Shown: positions 17,215-25,102 of the stretch, piece by piece | Layout: the number at the start of each line of letters is the position of its first letter | How positions within the stretch are numbered: the first letter of the stretch is position 1 | The notes under the pieces: model-generated | The model's input: only the letters and a program-made list of their open reading frames with translations | What the model was told of the DNA's origin: nothing | The model's database searches: none | Translations under genes and position numbers: made by a program | Assembly: GCF_002723615.1 (NCBI RefSeq) | Contig: NZ_KZ304951.1 | Coordinates: 393,344 to 457,343 of the forward strand | Reading direction: 5' to 3' | From: Limimaricola cinnabarinus | Lineage (GTDB): Bacteria > Pseudomonadota > Alphaproteobacteria > Rhodobacterales > Rhodobacteraceae | Length of the DNA stretch: 64,000 bases

Positions 17215-18633
17215 GTGACCGAAACACCGGATGACCGCCATGTCGGGCCGATCCTGCATCTGCGCGGGCATGATGCGGAGGGTCTGCGCCTCGCCGCCAT
17301 CGTGATCCGCCCCGAGGGCGCGCCCTGCGGCACGCTCCGTGCGGGCGACGCCACGCATGACCCCCGCGCCATCGCCCGGCTCGAAGGGCTGACGGTCTGG
17401 CGCTTCGACTTCACGCTGCGGACGCGCGATCGCGGCTATGTCTTCGAAGGCGAGAGCTACCCGGTCGAGACCGATCTCGCGGGCGATCTGCGGCTCGCCT
17501 TCCTGTCGTGCAACGGCGAGGAGATCGGCGACATGGACCGCGACCCCGCCGAGCGCGACGCGATGTGGGACAGGATGCGCGCCGAGCACGAGACACGGCC
17601 CTTCGCGGTGCTGATCCAGGGCGGCGACCAGATCTATGCCGACGAGGTCACGCAAGGCCACCCGCTCAGCGACGACTGGCCCGATGACGTCCCCTCCACC
17701 GCCTCTCGCGCCGATCTCGACGATCTGGCCCGGCATCTGCGTGCGGGCTTCGTGCGGCGCTACATGCGCAGCCTCGCCTCGCCCGGCATCGGCGGAATCA
17801 TGGCGCGTGTGCCGACGCTGGCGGTGTGGGACGATCACGACATCTGCGATGGCTGGGGCTCGCTGCCCGAGGCCGCGACCGACAGCGCGGTGGGCCGGAC
17901 GCTCTTTGCCGTGGCGCGCGAGATGTATCTGCTGTTCCAGCATGGCGCGGTCGAGGCCGACATCCCCGAGATCTTCGCCGATCCCTCGGGCGCGCAGCTC
18001 GGCTGGCAGCGCATCCTGCCGGGCCTGACGCTCACCACCCCCGACCTGCGCTCCGAGCGCCGCCGCAGGCGGGTCATGGGCGAGGCGGGCTGGGCGCTTC
18101 TGGAGGCCCCTTCGCCCGAGCCCGCCCAGACCTTCGTCGTCTCTTCCGTGCCGCTCCTGGGCCCGCGGCTGTCGCTGGTCGAGGCGGTGATGTGGCTCTG
18201 GCCCGGCATGCAGAAATACGAGGACGACCTGCGCGACCAGTGGCAGAGCCGGGCGCATCGGGCCGATTGGCGCCGGGCGCTGCGCGCGATGCTGCGGCTG
18301 CGCGCGCGCGGCCCCGTCACGGTGCTCTCGGGCGAGATCCACCTTGCCACCCGCGCCGAGATGGCGGCCGATCCCGGCCCGGTGCATCAGCTTGTGGCCT
18401 CGGGCATCGCGCATCGCGCGCCGCCCGGGGCCTATGCGCGCGGGCTGGGCTGGCTCGGCAGCCTCGGCGAGGGGCCGCTTGGCGGCCATCCGATCCGCAT
18501 CCTGCCGCCGCCGGGGCTGCGCCGCCGCTACGTCGCGGAGCGCAATTTCCTGGTGCTGGAGCGCGATGCCGGGGCATGGGCCGCTGTGTGGCATCTCGAA
18601 GAGACCGGCCCGACCGCGCCTCTGCCGCTCTAG
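17215..18633 (+). CDS. PhoD-like metallophosphatase without signal peptide
   Basis: Metallophosphoesterase of 472 residues that resembles the alkaline phosphatase D family. Metal-site motifs are visible: GGDQIYADE near residue 135, VWDDHDICDGWGS (the GN-D/H-equivalent) near residue 205 and TVLSGEIHLATRAEM near residue 365. Unlike secreted PhoD proteins it has no Tat or Sec signal, so it is probably cytoplasmic; substrate is unknown and could be a phosphodiester or nucleotide. The start is a GTG with GGGAG six bases upstream; no suitable ATG is in frame. It lies 31 bases behind mrpG and may belong to that transcript. Confidence 0.82.
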   Translation: MTETPDDRHVGPILHLRGHDAEGLRLAAIVIRPEGAPCGTLRAGDATHDPRAIARLEGLTVWRFDFTLRTRDRGYVFEGESYPVETDLAGDLRLAFLSCNGEEIGDMDRDPAERDAMWDRMRAEHETRPFAVLIQGGDQIYADEVTQGHPLSDDWPDDVPSTASRADLDDLARHLRAGFVRRYMRSLASPGIGGIMARVPTLAVWDDHDICDGWGSLPEAATDSAVGRTLFAVAREMYLLFQHGAVEADIPEIFADPSGAQLGWQRILPGLTLTTPDLRSERRRRRVMGEAGWALLEAPSPEPAQTFVVSSVPLLGPRLSLVEAVMWLWPGMQKYEDDLRDQWQSRAHRADWRRALRAMLRLRARGPVTVLSGEIHLATRAEMAADPGPVHQLVASGIAHRAPPGAYARGLGWLGSLGEGPLGGHPIRILPPPGLRRRYVAERNFLVLERDAGAWAAVWHLEETGPTAPLPL

Positions 18634-18665
18634 CCCGAAGCCAACGCCACCCGGGCTTCGAGCTT

Positions 18666-18695
18666 GGCTTGCCGCGGTCGCGCCCGCGGCAAGCC
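18666..18695. terminator. Strong intergenic hairpin, likely terminator
   Basis: GGCTTGCCGCGG (18666-18677) pairs perfectly over 12 bases with CCGCGGCAAGCC (18684-18695) across a 6-base loop. It lies 32 bases after the PhoD-like gene. There is no U-run, so intrinsic termination is uncertain. The remaining bases to the tRNA (18696-18898) show no gene. Confidence 0.55.
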
Positions 18696-18898
18696 GGAGG
18701 CGGGAGCTTCGCTTCTGCAGATATCGCCCCGATGGCGCCCGAATGCCGCGCATGCCCTCGGCGGGATCTGCCTCTCGGCGGTGTCGCCCCTGCTCTGCTC
18801 TTCGCCCGGGCCATCGCGGCAGTTTTGTTGCCATATCTGACGCTACGGGCCGCAACGCGCTTGCCAGCCCGGCGCGGTCTGGATACATCGGCCCCGGG

Positions 18899-18974
18899 GC
18901 CGGCTTAGCTCAGCTGGTAGAGCGTCTGATTTGTAATCAGGGGGTCGGGGGTTCGAGTCCCTCAGCCGGCACCA
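18899..18974 (+). tRNA. tRNA-Thr (anticodon TGT)
   Basis: A 76-base cloverleaf with encoded CCA. Acceptor GCCGGCT (18899-18905) pairs with AGCCGGC (18964-18970); the D-arm reads AGCTCAGCTGGTAGAGC, the anticodon stem TCTGA/TCAGG encloses loop TTTGTAA with anticodon TGT at 18932-18934, and the T-arm has GGTTCGAGTCC. UGU reads ACA (and with modification other ACN) threonine codons. No integrase or duplicated tRNA end is seen next to it. Confidence 0.97.
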
Positions 18975-18988
18975 TCATTTCCGAAAAC

Positions 18989-20644
18989 TCAGCGGTTGGC
19001 GCGCGCCAGAAACCCGACTGCGACGAGACCCACGGCGGTGATCATCAGCGCCGCCGGCGCGGCCTCGGCGATGTTTTCGAGGCTGGCCTTGGCATGCACC
19101 CTCGTGGCCAGCGTGTCGTAGCCGAAGGGGCGCAGCAGCAGCGTCGCGGGCAGCTCCTTGACGCAATCGACGAAGACCAGAAGCAGCGCCGAGCCGACGC
19201 TGGCGCGGATCAGCGGCACATGCACGCGGCGCAGCGTGCCGCCCGCCGTCTGGCCCAGCGAGCGCGCGGCCATCGGCAGGCTGGGCGAGACCCGCCCCAG
19301 CGCCGCGTCCGAAGTGCCTTGGGCAATGGCGAAGAAGCGCACGCAATAGGCCAGCACGAGGGCCGCCGCCGTGCCGGTGAAGATGAGCCCCGGATCATGC
19401 CCGGTGAGCGCAAGGATCGCATCGGCTAGCGCGTTGTCGAAGAAGGCCAGCGGAATGAGGATGCCGATGCCCAGCACCGCGCCCGGCGCGGCATAGCCGA
19501 TCGCCGTCACCGGCAGGAGCAGCACCGGCAGGCGGTGCCCCGAGAGCCGCGTGCCATAGACCATGAAGAGCCCCGCCACCACGGTGACCAGCGCCGCGAC
19601 GCCGCCCGTGGTCAGGGTGTGAAACAGCGCCCGCGAAAGCCCCGGCGCGGCCCATTCGCCCGCATCGAGCGCATGGCTCGCCAGCACCATGACCGGCAGC
19701 ACGAAGCCCGCGAGGAACGGCAGCAGGCAGGCGGCGAAGGCCAGAGCGCCGCGCCAGCCAGACAGCCGAACCGGCGTCACCGGCCGCGGCTGGCGGGCCG
19801 AGCCGAAAAAGCGCAGCCGGCGGCGGCTCAGCTTTTCTAGCGTGACGAGAAACACGATCATCGTCAGAACCAGCGTGGCGATCTGCGCCGCACCGCCCAG
19901 ATTGCCCGCCTGCAGCCAGACGGTGAAGATGCCGGTGGTCAGCGTCTGCACGGCGAAATAGTCGACCACGCCGAAATCATTGACCGTCTCCATCATCACC
20001 ACCGCGACGCCCGCCGCGATGGCCGGGCGGATCAACGGCAACCCGACGCGGAAAAAGCGGCCCCATGGCCCGACACCCAGCGCCCGCGCCACCTCGAAGC
20101 CCGCGCCAGACTGCTCGCGCAGCGCCGCGCGGGCCAGCAGGTAGACATAAGGATAAAGCGCCGCCGACAGCACGAGGATCGCCGCGCCGCGCGAGCGGAT
20201 CTGCGGGAAGGCGTAGTCGCGCGCATCCTGCCAGCCCATCAGGCCGCGCAGCCCCGTCTGCACCGGCCCCGCATATTCGAGGAAATCGACGAGGGCGTAG
20301 GCGCCGACATAGGCCGGCACCGCGAGCGGCAGCAGAAGCGCCCATTGCAGCCAGCCATGCCCCGGAAAGCGGTACATCACCACCAGCCAGGCCGCGCCCG
20401 CTCCGATGGCGGCGGTCAGCGCGCCGACCGAGAGCATCAGCAGAACCGTGTTGCCCAGATAGCGCGGCAGCGTCGTCGACAGCAGGTGCGGCCAGATGTT
20501 GTCTTCGGGGTGAAAGGCGAACCAGATCACCGACACCACCGGCAAAAGCACCAGCGCGGCAATCGCCACCGCCCCCGCAGACCACGGGTCGAGACGGCGC
20601 TTCGCGCCCTCGCCCCCCTGCGACTGAATGGTTTCAACGGACAT
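18989..20644 (-). CDS. Iron-type ABC transporter permease (fused two-unit)
   Basis: Inner membrane permease of 551 residues with two binding-protein-dependent transport domains in one chain, as in FbpB/SfuB for ferric iron. About twelve helices are present. The first EAA-like loop is around AALREQSGAGFEVARALGVGPWGRFFRVGLPLIRPA, the second around SDAALGRVSPSLPMAARSLGQTAGGTLRRVHVPLI, both ending in the typical PLxRPA/PLIRAS. The partner solute-binding protein and ATPase are not in the window, so it is an orphan permease here. In-frame ATGs at 20689, 20680 and 20644 are possible; I take 20644 because an AT-rich palindrome covers the other two. Iron as substrate is from family resemblance. Confidence 0.85.
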   Translation of the reverse strand: MSVETIQSQGGEGAKRRLDPWSAGAVAIAALVLLPVVSVIWFAFHPEDNIWPHLLSTTLPRYLGNTVLLMLSVGALTAAIGAGAAWLVVMYRFPGHGWLQWALLLPLAVPAYVGAYALVDFLEYAGPVQTGLRGLMGWQDARDYAFPQIRSRGAAILVLSAALYPYVYLLARAALREQSGAGFEVARALGVGPWGRFFRVGLPLIRPAIAAGVAVVMMETVNDFGVVDYFAVQTLTTGIFTVWLQAGNLGGAAQIATLVLTMIVFLVTLEKLSRRRLRFFGSARQPRPVTPVRLSGWRGALAFAACLLPFLAGFVLPVMVLASHALDAGEWAAPGLSRALFHTLTTGGVAALVTVVAGLFMVYGTRLSGHRLPVLLLPVTAIGYAAPGAVLGIGILIPLAFFDNALADAILALTGHDPGLIFTGTAAALVLAYCVRFFAIAQGTSDAALGRVSPSLPMAARSLGQTAGGTLRRVHVPLIRASVGSALLLVFVDCVKELPATLLLRPFGYDTLATRVHAKASLENIAEAAPAALMITAVGLVAVGFLARANR

Positions 20645-20678
20645 GGGCGTGCGGTAGCTCAAAGCGGTTTCGCTGTCC

Positions 20679-20694
20679 ATATAAGTCATTATAT
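20679..20694. promoter_or_regulatory. AT-rich palindrome, possible operator of the iron-type permease
   Basis: ATATAA and TTATAT form a perfect inverted repeat around GTCA. It stands out in otherwise GC-rich sequence, in the 130-base gap between the permease and the divergent gene at 20775. It could be the -10 region or the binding site of an iron or manganese regulator. I cannot match it to a named box with certainty. Confidence 0.4.
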
Positions 20695-20774
20695 TGGGGC
20701 CGGTGCGCGCGCATTGGCCCCGGCGGACCAAGGAGCGGCAGCAAGGCCGAAGGCAGACAGGGGCAAGAACACGC

Positions 20775-21653
20775 ATGGATATCGCCTTTCATATCGGCGC
20801 GAACTGCACCGATGACGACCGGCTGCTCAAATCGGTGTCCAAGAACCTGCCGATGCTTGCCGGGCGCGGCACCCGCGTGCCCAACCCCGCGCGCTACCGC
20901 CGCCTGTTGCGCGAGACGATCCAGCACCTGCGCGGGGAGATGCCCGAACCCGGCACGCGCGACGTGCTGATCGACGCCATCCTCGATCATGGCGAGACGA
21001 CCGAGCGGCTGGTCATGGGCAATCCGGCCTTCATCTGCACGCCTGCGCGGATCTGCGAGGCGGGCTGCTTTCACGAGATGGCGAGCTTCAAGGCCCGCTC
21101 CCTGCAGGCGCTTTTCCCCGAGGACCGGATCGAGCTGTTTCTGGGCATCCGCAACCCGGCGAGCTTCGTGCCCGCCTGCTGGGAACAGACGCGCGGGCGC
21201 GGCTTCGACGAGTTCATGGCCGGGCTCGATCCGCGCATGATCCTGTGGTCGGATGTGGTGGCGCGGCTGCGCCAGGCCGCCCCCGGCATCGCGCTGACCG
21301 TCTGGTGCGACGAGGACAGCGCCCTGCTCTGGCCCGAGCTGGTCCGGGCCATGGCCGGGATCGAAGCCGATGCCGCGATCGAGGGCGGTCATGATCTCGT
21401 GGAGGAGATCATGCGGCCCGAGGGGGCGGCGCGGCTGCGCGACTATCTCGCCAGCCATCCACCGGCCTCGGCCGCGCAGGAGCGGCGGATCGTCTCGGCC
21501 TTTCTCGACAAATACGCCCGCCCCGAGGCGGTCGAGATAGAGATCGACCTGCCCGGCTGGGATGCAGGGCTGATGGCCGATCTCACCGCGATCTACGAGG
21601 CCGATCTCGACCGGATCGCGAAGATGGAAGGCGTGCGCCTCCTCGCCGCCTAG
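20775..21653 (+). CDS. Conserved-looking protein of unknown function
   Basis: I do not recognise this 292-residue protein. It is soluble, with no signal peptide or membrane helix. The start MDIAFHIGANCTDDDRLLKSV has the position and hydrophobic strand of the HIGxxRTGTT phosphate loop of sulfotransferase-like proteins, but the loop residues are replaced (ANCTDDD), so nucleotide sulfate binding is doubtful. Central segments GNPAFICTPARICEAGCFHE and FLGIRNPASFVPACWEQTRGRGFDEF fit a sulfotransferase-like layout (the latter resembling the RNP motif). A possible reading is a degenerate sulfotransferase relative; confidence in that is low. The ATG at 20775 is chosen because sequence before it looks non-coding. 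Divergent from the permease. Confidence 0.65.
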   Translation: MDIAFHIGANCTDDDRLLKSVSKNLPMLAGRGTRVPNPARYRRLLRETIQHLRGEMPEPGTRDVLIDAILDHGETTERLVMGNPAFICTPARICEAGCFHEMASFKARSLQALFPEDRIELFLGIRNPASFVPACWEQTRGRGFDEFMAGLDPRMILWSDVVARLRQAAPGIALTVWCDEDSALLWPELVRAMAGIEADAAIEGGHDLVEEIMRPEGAARLRDYLASHPPASAAQERRIVSAFLDKYARPEAVEIEIDLPGWDAGLMADLTAIYEADLDRIAKMEGVRLLAA

Positions 21654-21662
21654 GCGGCGAGG
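21641..21662. terminator. Perfect palindrome at convergent gene ends
   Basis: CCTCGCCGCC and GGCGGCGAGG form a 10-base perfect inverted repeat around TA, overlapping the stop codon at 21651-21653. It sits between the convergent unknown gene and gapR and probably ends one or both transcripts. With only two central bases, the RNA hairpin would open its closing pairs. Confidence 0.5.
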
Positions 21663-21670
21663 CCCTTGCC

Positions 21671-21934
21671 TCAGCTCATGCCGAGCGCGGCCTTGTACAT
21701 GTCGAGCACAGCCTCTTCCTCGGCGATGTCGTCGGCGTCGCGCTTCCTGAGCGCGATCACCTTGCGCAGGATCTTGGTGTCGTAGCCGCGGCCCTTGGCC
21801 TCGGCCATCACTTCCTTGATCTGCTCGGCGATGTCCTTCTTCTCGGCTTCGAGATGCTCGACGCGCTCGATGAACTGGCGCAGCTCCTCGCCCGCGGCGT
21901 TGCTTTGCACGTCGATGACGGATGACTCGCTCAT
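21671..21934 (-). CDS. gapR: GapR family nucleoid protein (DUF2312)
   Basis: Small DNA-binding protein of 87 residues. In Caulobacter GapR encircles overtwisted AT-rich DNA ahead of replication and transcription machinery and stimulates topoisomerases. The sequence matches the family: [53 protein letters not shown] is the long coiled-coil helix followed by the basic helix, with conserved Lys/Arg that contact the phosphate backbone; the tail [15 protein letters not shown] completes it. The ATG at 21934 begins the MSES segment; an earlier frame start at 21967 would add unrelated residues. Confidence 0.9.
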   Translation of the reverse strand: MSESSVIDVQSNAAGEELRQFIERVEHLEAEKKDIAEQIKEVMAEAKGRGYDTKILRKVIALRKRDADDIAEEEAVLDMYKAALGMS

Positions 21935-22080
21935 GGGCTTCTCCTGATGGGCCGATACCGGAGCCACTCCCTAGCGCCGGGGCCTGCGGGCTTCAAGCGC
22001 CCCGCGCGCGCTTTGGCAGGCTTGTGCCGCCCCGGCCGCCCCGTTAGGCCCTGATGCGCGAGGTCAGCGGGAGTGAGAGC

Positions 22081-22296
22081 ATGGACATCATCATCTGGAT
22101 CGGCGCGGCGCTCACGCTGGCGGGGTTCGGGGCCATCGTCTGGAGCCTCGTCGCGGTGATGCGGCTGCGGCGCATGGGGCTCGACGACGCGCAGCTGCGC
22201 GCCCGGCTGGCGCGTGTCGTGCCGCTCAACATCGGCGCGCTGATGCTGTCGATGCTCGGGCTGATGATGGTGGTCGTGGGTCTCATCCTGTCCTGA
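22081..22296 (+). CDS. Small two-helix membrane protein
   Basis: A 71-residue protein with two membrane helices: IIIWIGAALTLAGFGAIVWSLVAVM (residues 3-27) and VPLNIGALMLSMLGLMMVVVGLIL (47-70). The loop MRLRRMGLDDAQLRARLARV is basic, placing it in the cytoplasm. GGGAG precedes the ATG by 9 bases. I do not know a function. The end overlaps by 14 bases with the convergent enoyl-CoA hydratase gene. Coding potential rests on the ribosome site, the hydrophobic pattern and fit in the gap. Confidence 0.7.
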   Translation: MDIIIWIGAALTLAGFGAIVWSLVAVMRLRRMGLDDAQLRARLARVVPLNIGALMLSMLGLMMVVVGLILS

Positions 22297-23545
22297 CGGC
22301 GCCGGCCCGGCCGCGGCGCAATGCCGCGTCGATGTCGTCATCGTTTTCGAGCGCAGCGCGCAGCAGCGGCGGCACGTCGAAGACCGGATCCTCCCGGCTC
22401 CAGTGCTGCATCCGCTCGACCAGCGCGCCGAAACCGATTTGGCGGGCCTCGAAGAACGGGCCGCCCGACAGCCGCGACCAGCCGAGCCCATGCACCGCCA
22501 GCGCGTCGAGATCGGCGCTGCGCGCGACCCGTCCCGCCGCCAGCAGCCGCGCGCCCTGCGCGACGATGGCCGCGAGCCTGCGCCGGCCCTCGAGCCCGTC
22601 GCTGCCGCGCATCAGTGCCGCGAGCAGGCCCCGGCCCACCGCCGTCGGCACGGCGCGGCCCGCCTCGCGCGCAAGCAGCGCGGCGGGGATCCGGCGCTCC
22701 GCGAAATAGACGTATCGCAGCGCCCGAAACTGCGGATCGGCCAGCGCGTCGGCATGGGCCGTGCGCTCGAAACGCAGCGCCGCCGGGGCGGGCAGCAGCA
22801 GCGCTGCCTCGATGCTGTCGAGAATCCGGGCCGCGCTGCGCAGCGGCGCGTTCGCGATCATCTCGCGCCGTCGCCGCAGGCAGGCGAGCCACTCCGCCCC
22901 GTCGGCCATGCGCTCGCGCCGACCGGCCACGGGGCGGGGCCGGATCCCGGCGGCGGCGAGCTGCTCCACCAGCGCCTGCGCGCTCTCCAGCAGATCGGCC
23001 TCGACGATCCCGTCGATCAGCCCGGCCTCGCGCGCGGCAAAGGCCGTCACCGGGCGGCCGCGCAAGAGCAGATCGAGCGCCGTGTCTACGCCGCAGAGCG
23101 CCGCCAGCCGCTGGCCACCCCCGGCGCCGGGCGGCAGGCCGAGCATGACATCGGGCAGACCGATCCGCGCGGTGGGCGCTGCAAGGCGATAATGCGCCGC
23201 GAGCGCCAGCTCGGCCCCGCCGCCGATGGCGCTGCCCGAAAGCGCGGCCACCACCGGAATGGGCAGCAGCTCGATCCGGCGGCAGATCGTGGCGAGGTCG
23301 GGGCCCTCGACCGGGCGATCGAGCCCGCGCAGGTCGAGCCCCACCGAAAACAGGCCGTTGGCGCCGGTCAGCACCACGCCGCGGGGGGGCTGCGGGGTGT
23401 CGAGCGCGGCTTCGATCTCGTCCAGCGCCGCGGCGAGCGCCTGCCGCGTGGCGGCGTCGAGCGCGTTGCCCGGCTTCGAATCGAGCGTGATCCGCGCGAT
23501 GCCGTCGACCGTCCGGGCCGAGATCGTCTCCCCCTGCATCGCCAT
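22283..23545 (-). CDS. Enoyl-CoA hydratase/isomerase joined to 3-hydroxyacyl-CoA dehydrogenase C-domain; NAD domain absent
   Basis: The 420-residue protein begins with a crotonase domain (1-200): SKPGNALDAATRQALAAAL, the oxyanion-hole loop LSGSAIGGGAELALAAHYR with Glu112 matching the first catalytic Glu, and IGLPDVMLGLPPGAGGGQRL, where the second catalytic Glu of hydratases is Asp132. In FadB/FadJ-type enzymes the linker FRALRYVYFAERR (273-285) is followed by an NAD-binding dehydrogenase domain of about 180 residues. Here no GxGxxG is present; the chain instead passes to IVAQGARLLAAGRVARSADLDALAVHGLGW and LSGGPFFEARQIGFGALVERM (327-380), the C-terminal helical dehydrogenase segment. So it looks like a multifunctional beta-oxidation protein that has lost its dehydrogenase. 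No thiolase is adjacent. ATGs at 23545 and 23539 are both possible starts. Confidence 0.8.
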   Translation of the reverse strand: MAMQGETISARTVDGIARITLDSKPGNALDAATRQALAAALDEIEAALDTPQPPRGVVLTGANGLFSVGLDLRGLDRPVEGPDLATICRRIELLPIPVVAALSGSAIGGGAELALAAHYRLAAPTARIGLPDVMLGLPPGAGGGQRLAALCGVDTALDLLLRGRPVTAFAAREAGLIDGIVEADLLESAQALVEQLAAAGIRPRPVAGRRERMADGAEWLACLRRRREMIANAPLRSAARILDSIEAALLLPAPAALRFERTAHADALADPQFRALRYVYFAERRIPAALLAREAGRAVPTAVGRGLLAALMRGSDGLEGRRRLAAIVAQGARLLAAGRVARSADLDALAVHGLGWSRLSGGPFFEARQIGFGALVERMQHWSREDPVFDVPPLLRAALENDDDIDAALRRGRAGAVRTG

Positions 23546-23685
23546 GACCCTCGCTGCTGCCTGCCCTGCCACATGATCGGCGGCGCGCTCCCCCGGCGCA
23601 AGGCCCGCCATGCCACGCGGCTTCGGCGATGGCAGCGGCGCAACGCGTCTGGACGCGCGCCGGGCGACGCGGTATTCCTCGCCGC

Positions 23686-24132
23686 ATGGATATTCGCCGC
23701 ATCAGCCCCGACTACGCCGTCAGCCCGCAGATCGAGCCGGAGGACATTCCCGCCATCGCCGAGGCGGGCTTTGCCACGGTGCTGTGCAACCGCCCCGACG
23801 AGGAGGTGCCCGCCGAGCTGCAGGCCGAGACGCTGCGGATCGCGGCCGAGGCGGCGGGGCTGCGCTTTGCCGTCAACCCGGTGACGCATCAGGGGCTCAA
23901 CCGCGAGGTCGTCGACCGGCAGATGCAGGTGCTCGATGGCTCCGACGGGCCGGTGCTGGCCTATTGCGCCTCGGGCACGCGGTCTTCGATCGTGTGGTCG
24001 CTGGGCCAGGTGGGGCGGTCCGAGACCGACGAGATCATCGCCGCCACCGCCAAGGCGGGCTACGATCTCGAGCGGCTGCGCCCCCAGCTCGACGCGCTGC
24101 GCGAAAGCGACGCGGAAGACGACGCCAACTAA
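23686..24132 (+). CDS. TIGR01244 / DUF442 phosphatase-like sulfur transferase
   Basis: A 148-residue protein with the DUF442 fold, relatives of which are phosphatase- or rhodanese-like. The start MDIRRISPDYAVSPQIEPEDIPAIAEAGFATVLCNRPDEE is very typical of the family, and the active-site loop PVLAYCASGTRSSIVWSL contains the Cys and the Arg of a C-x4-R phosphate/persulfide loop. Related domains are fused to sulfide persulfide dioxygenase (Blh) and linked to sulfide handling, but no such partner is found here, so substrate is open. The ATG at 23686 is the family start. The stop overlaps the end of the convergent FliM-like gene by four bases. Confidence 0.88.
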   Translation: MDIRRISPDYAVSPQIEPEDIPAIAEAGFATVLCNRPDEEVPAELQAETLRIAAEAAGLRFAVNPVTHQGLNREVVDRQMQVLDGSDGPVLAYCASGTRSSIVWSLGQVGRSETDEIIAATAKAGYDLERLRPQLDALRESDAEDDAN

Positions 24133-25055
24133 TCGCCGCGCCGGGCCGGGCGGGCGGGGATCTCTCGCACCCCCTCGGCCAAAGCATCGGACGCGGCCTC
24201 GGGCTGTGCCAGACGCACCGCGCGCAGCCCCGCGAACTGCCCGAGCCGGACCTTCGCGACCGCGCGGCCGCCGCCATCCTCAAGGTCAATCGCCGAAAGC
24301 GACACGCCCGGCAGCATCAGCCGCTGGCCGGGCTCGAAGGCCTCGACCTCATGCGCCGGAAGCCGCATCCGGTGCAGGATGGCCGTCAGATCGGCGGGCG
24401 CCTGCAGGACGGTCTCGCGCAGCGCCATCTTCCACACCGCCGCCTCGGGCGCCTGCGGCACCGCGGGGGGCAGCGCCAGCGCCAGCATGAGCGCGCCCTC
24501 GCGGCCGCTGCCCGGCCTGATCTCCATCGAGAAGCGGTGCACCGCGAAACCGCCCTCCGGCAGGATCAGCCCCGCCGCCCGCGCATCGCCCAGGCGCGGC
24601 CCGGGGGCGAGCGCGGCCTGCTGCGGGCCATCATCGAGCTGCGCAAGCCGGATCAGCAGGCCTTGCAGCAGCGGCGCCATCATCGCCGCCTCCGTGCCGG
24701 TGATCTCTCCCGCCTGCGCCGGGGCCGCGCGCGGCGCGCCGAGCGTCTGCGTCTCGACCACCGCGCAGCGCAGCTGCGGCTCGATCGCGGCAAGGCCGGT
24801 GACCCGGCCCGGCGGGCCGATGCCGACAAGCAGCGCCGCCGGGTCGATCTCCCCGATCAGCGCCTCGCGGTCGAGCCTGTCGATGCGCGCCATGCGCGGC
24901 ACGACGGGCAGGCCGATCGTCTCCTGCGCCGCCCGGGCCAGCGCCCCGCCCAGAGCATTGCCCTGCGCGCCGCCCCGCCCCACGGAGGCCGCCCTTGCAG
25001 AGCCGCCGCCGTCGATCAGGCGGCGCAGCACGTTCTCCATCGTCATCTCGGTCAT
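24129..25055 (-). CDS. FliM-like protein with C-terminal SpoA domain
   Basis: This protein of about 308 residues looks like a distant flagellar motor switch homologue. The C-terminal about 80 residues (FEPGQRLMLPGVSLSAIDLED then AVAKVRLGQFAGLRAVRL) fit the SpoA/FliN domain. The middle part has GLAAIEPQLRCAVVETQTLG and ITGTEAAMMAPLLQGLLIRLAQLD, which align in style with the FliM CheC-like domain. The N-terminal MENVLRRLIDGG lacks the EIDALL CheY-binding motif of true FliM. There are no flagellar genes in the window, so a motor role is not assured; it may be a lineage-specific relative. Start is one of three near ATGs (25055, 25046, 25040); 25055 has GGGACAGG before it. It follows the symporter-kinase gene by 47 bases and could be on the same transcript. 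Confidence 0.65.
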   Translation of the reverse strand: MTEMTMENVLRRLIDGGGSARAASVGRGGAQGNALGGALARAAQETIGLPVVPRMARIDRLDREALIGEIDPAALLVGIGPPGRVTGLAAIEPQLRCAVVETQTLGAPRAAPAQAGEITGTEAAMMAPLLQGLLIRLAQLDDGPQQAALAPGPRLGDARAAGLILPEGGFAVHRFSMEIRPGSGREGALMLALALPPAVPQAPEAAVWKMALRETVLQAPADLTAILHRMRLPAHEVEAFEPGQRLMLPGVSLSAIDLEDGGGRAVAKVRLGQFAGLRAVRLAQPEAASDALAEGVREIPARPARRGD

Positions 25056-25102
25056 CCTGTCCCGCCCCGGCGGCCGGGCCACGCCCGCCGATCCCCTCCG
25101 AC

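Noticed and set aside
18899-18974. tRNA-Thr as an integration site of a mobile island
   Set aside because: No integrase, no second copy of the tRNA end and no change in gene character on either side.
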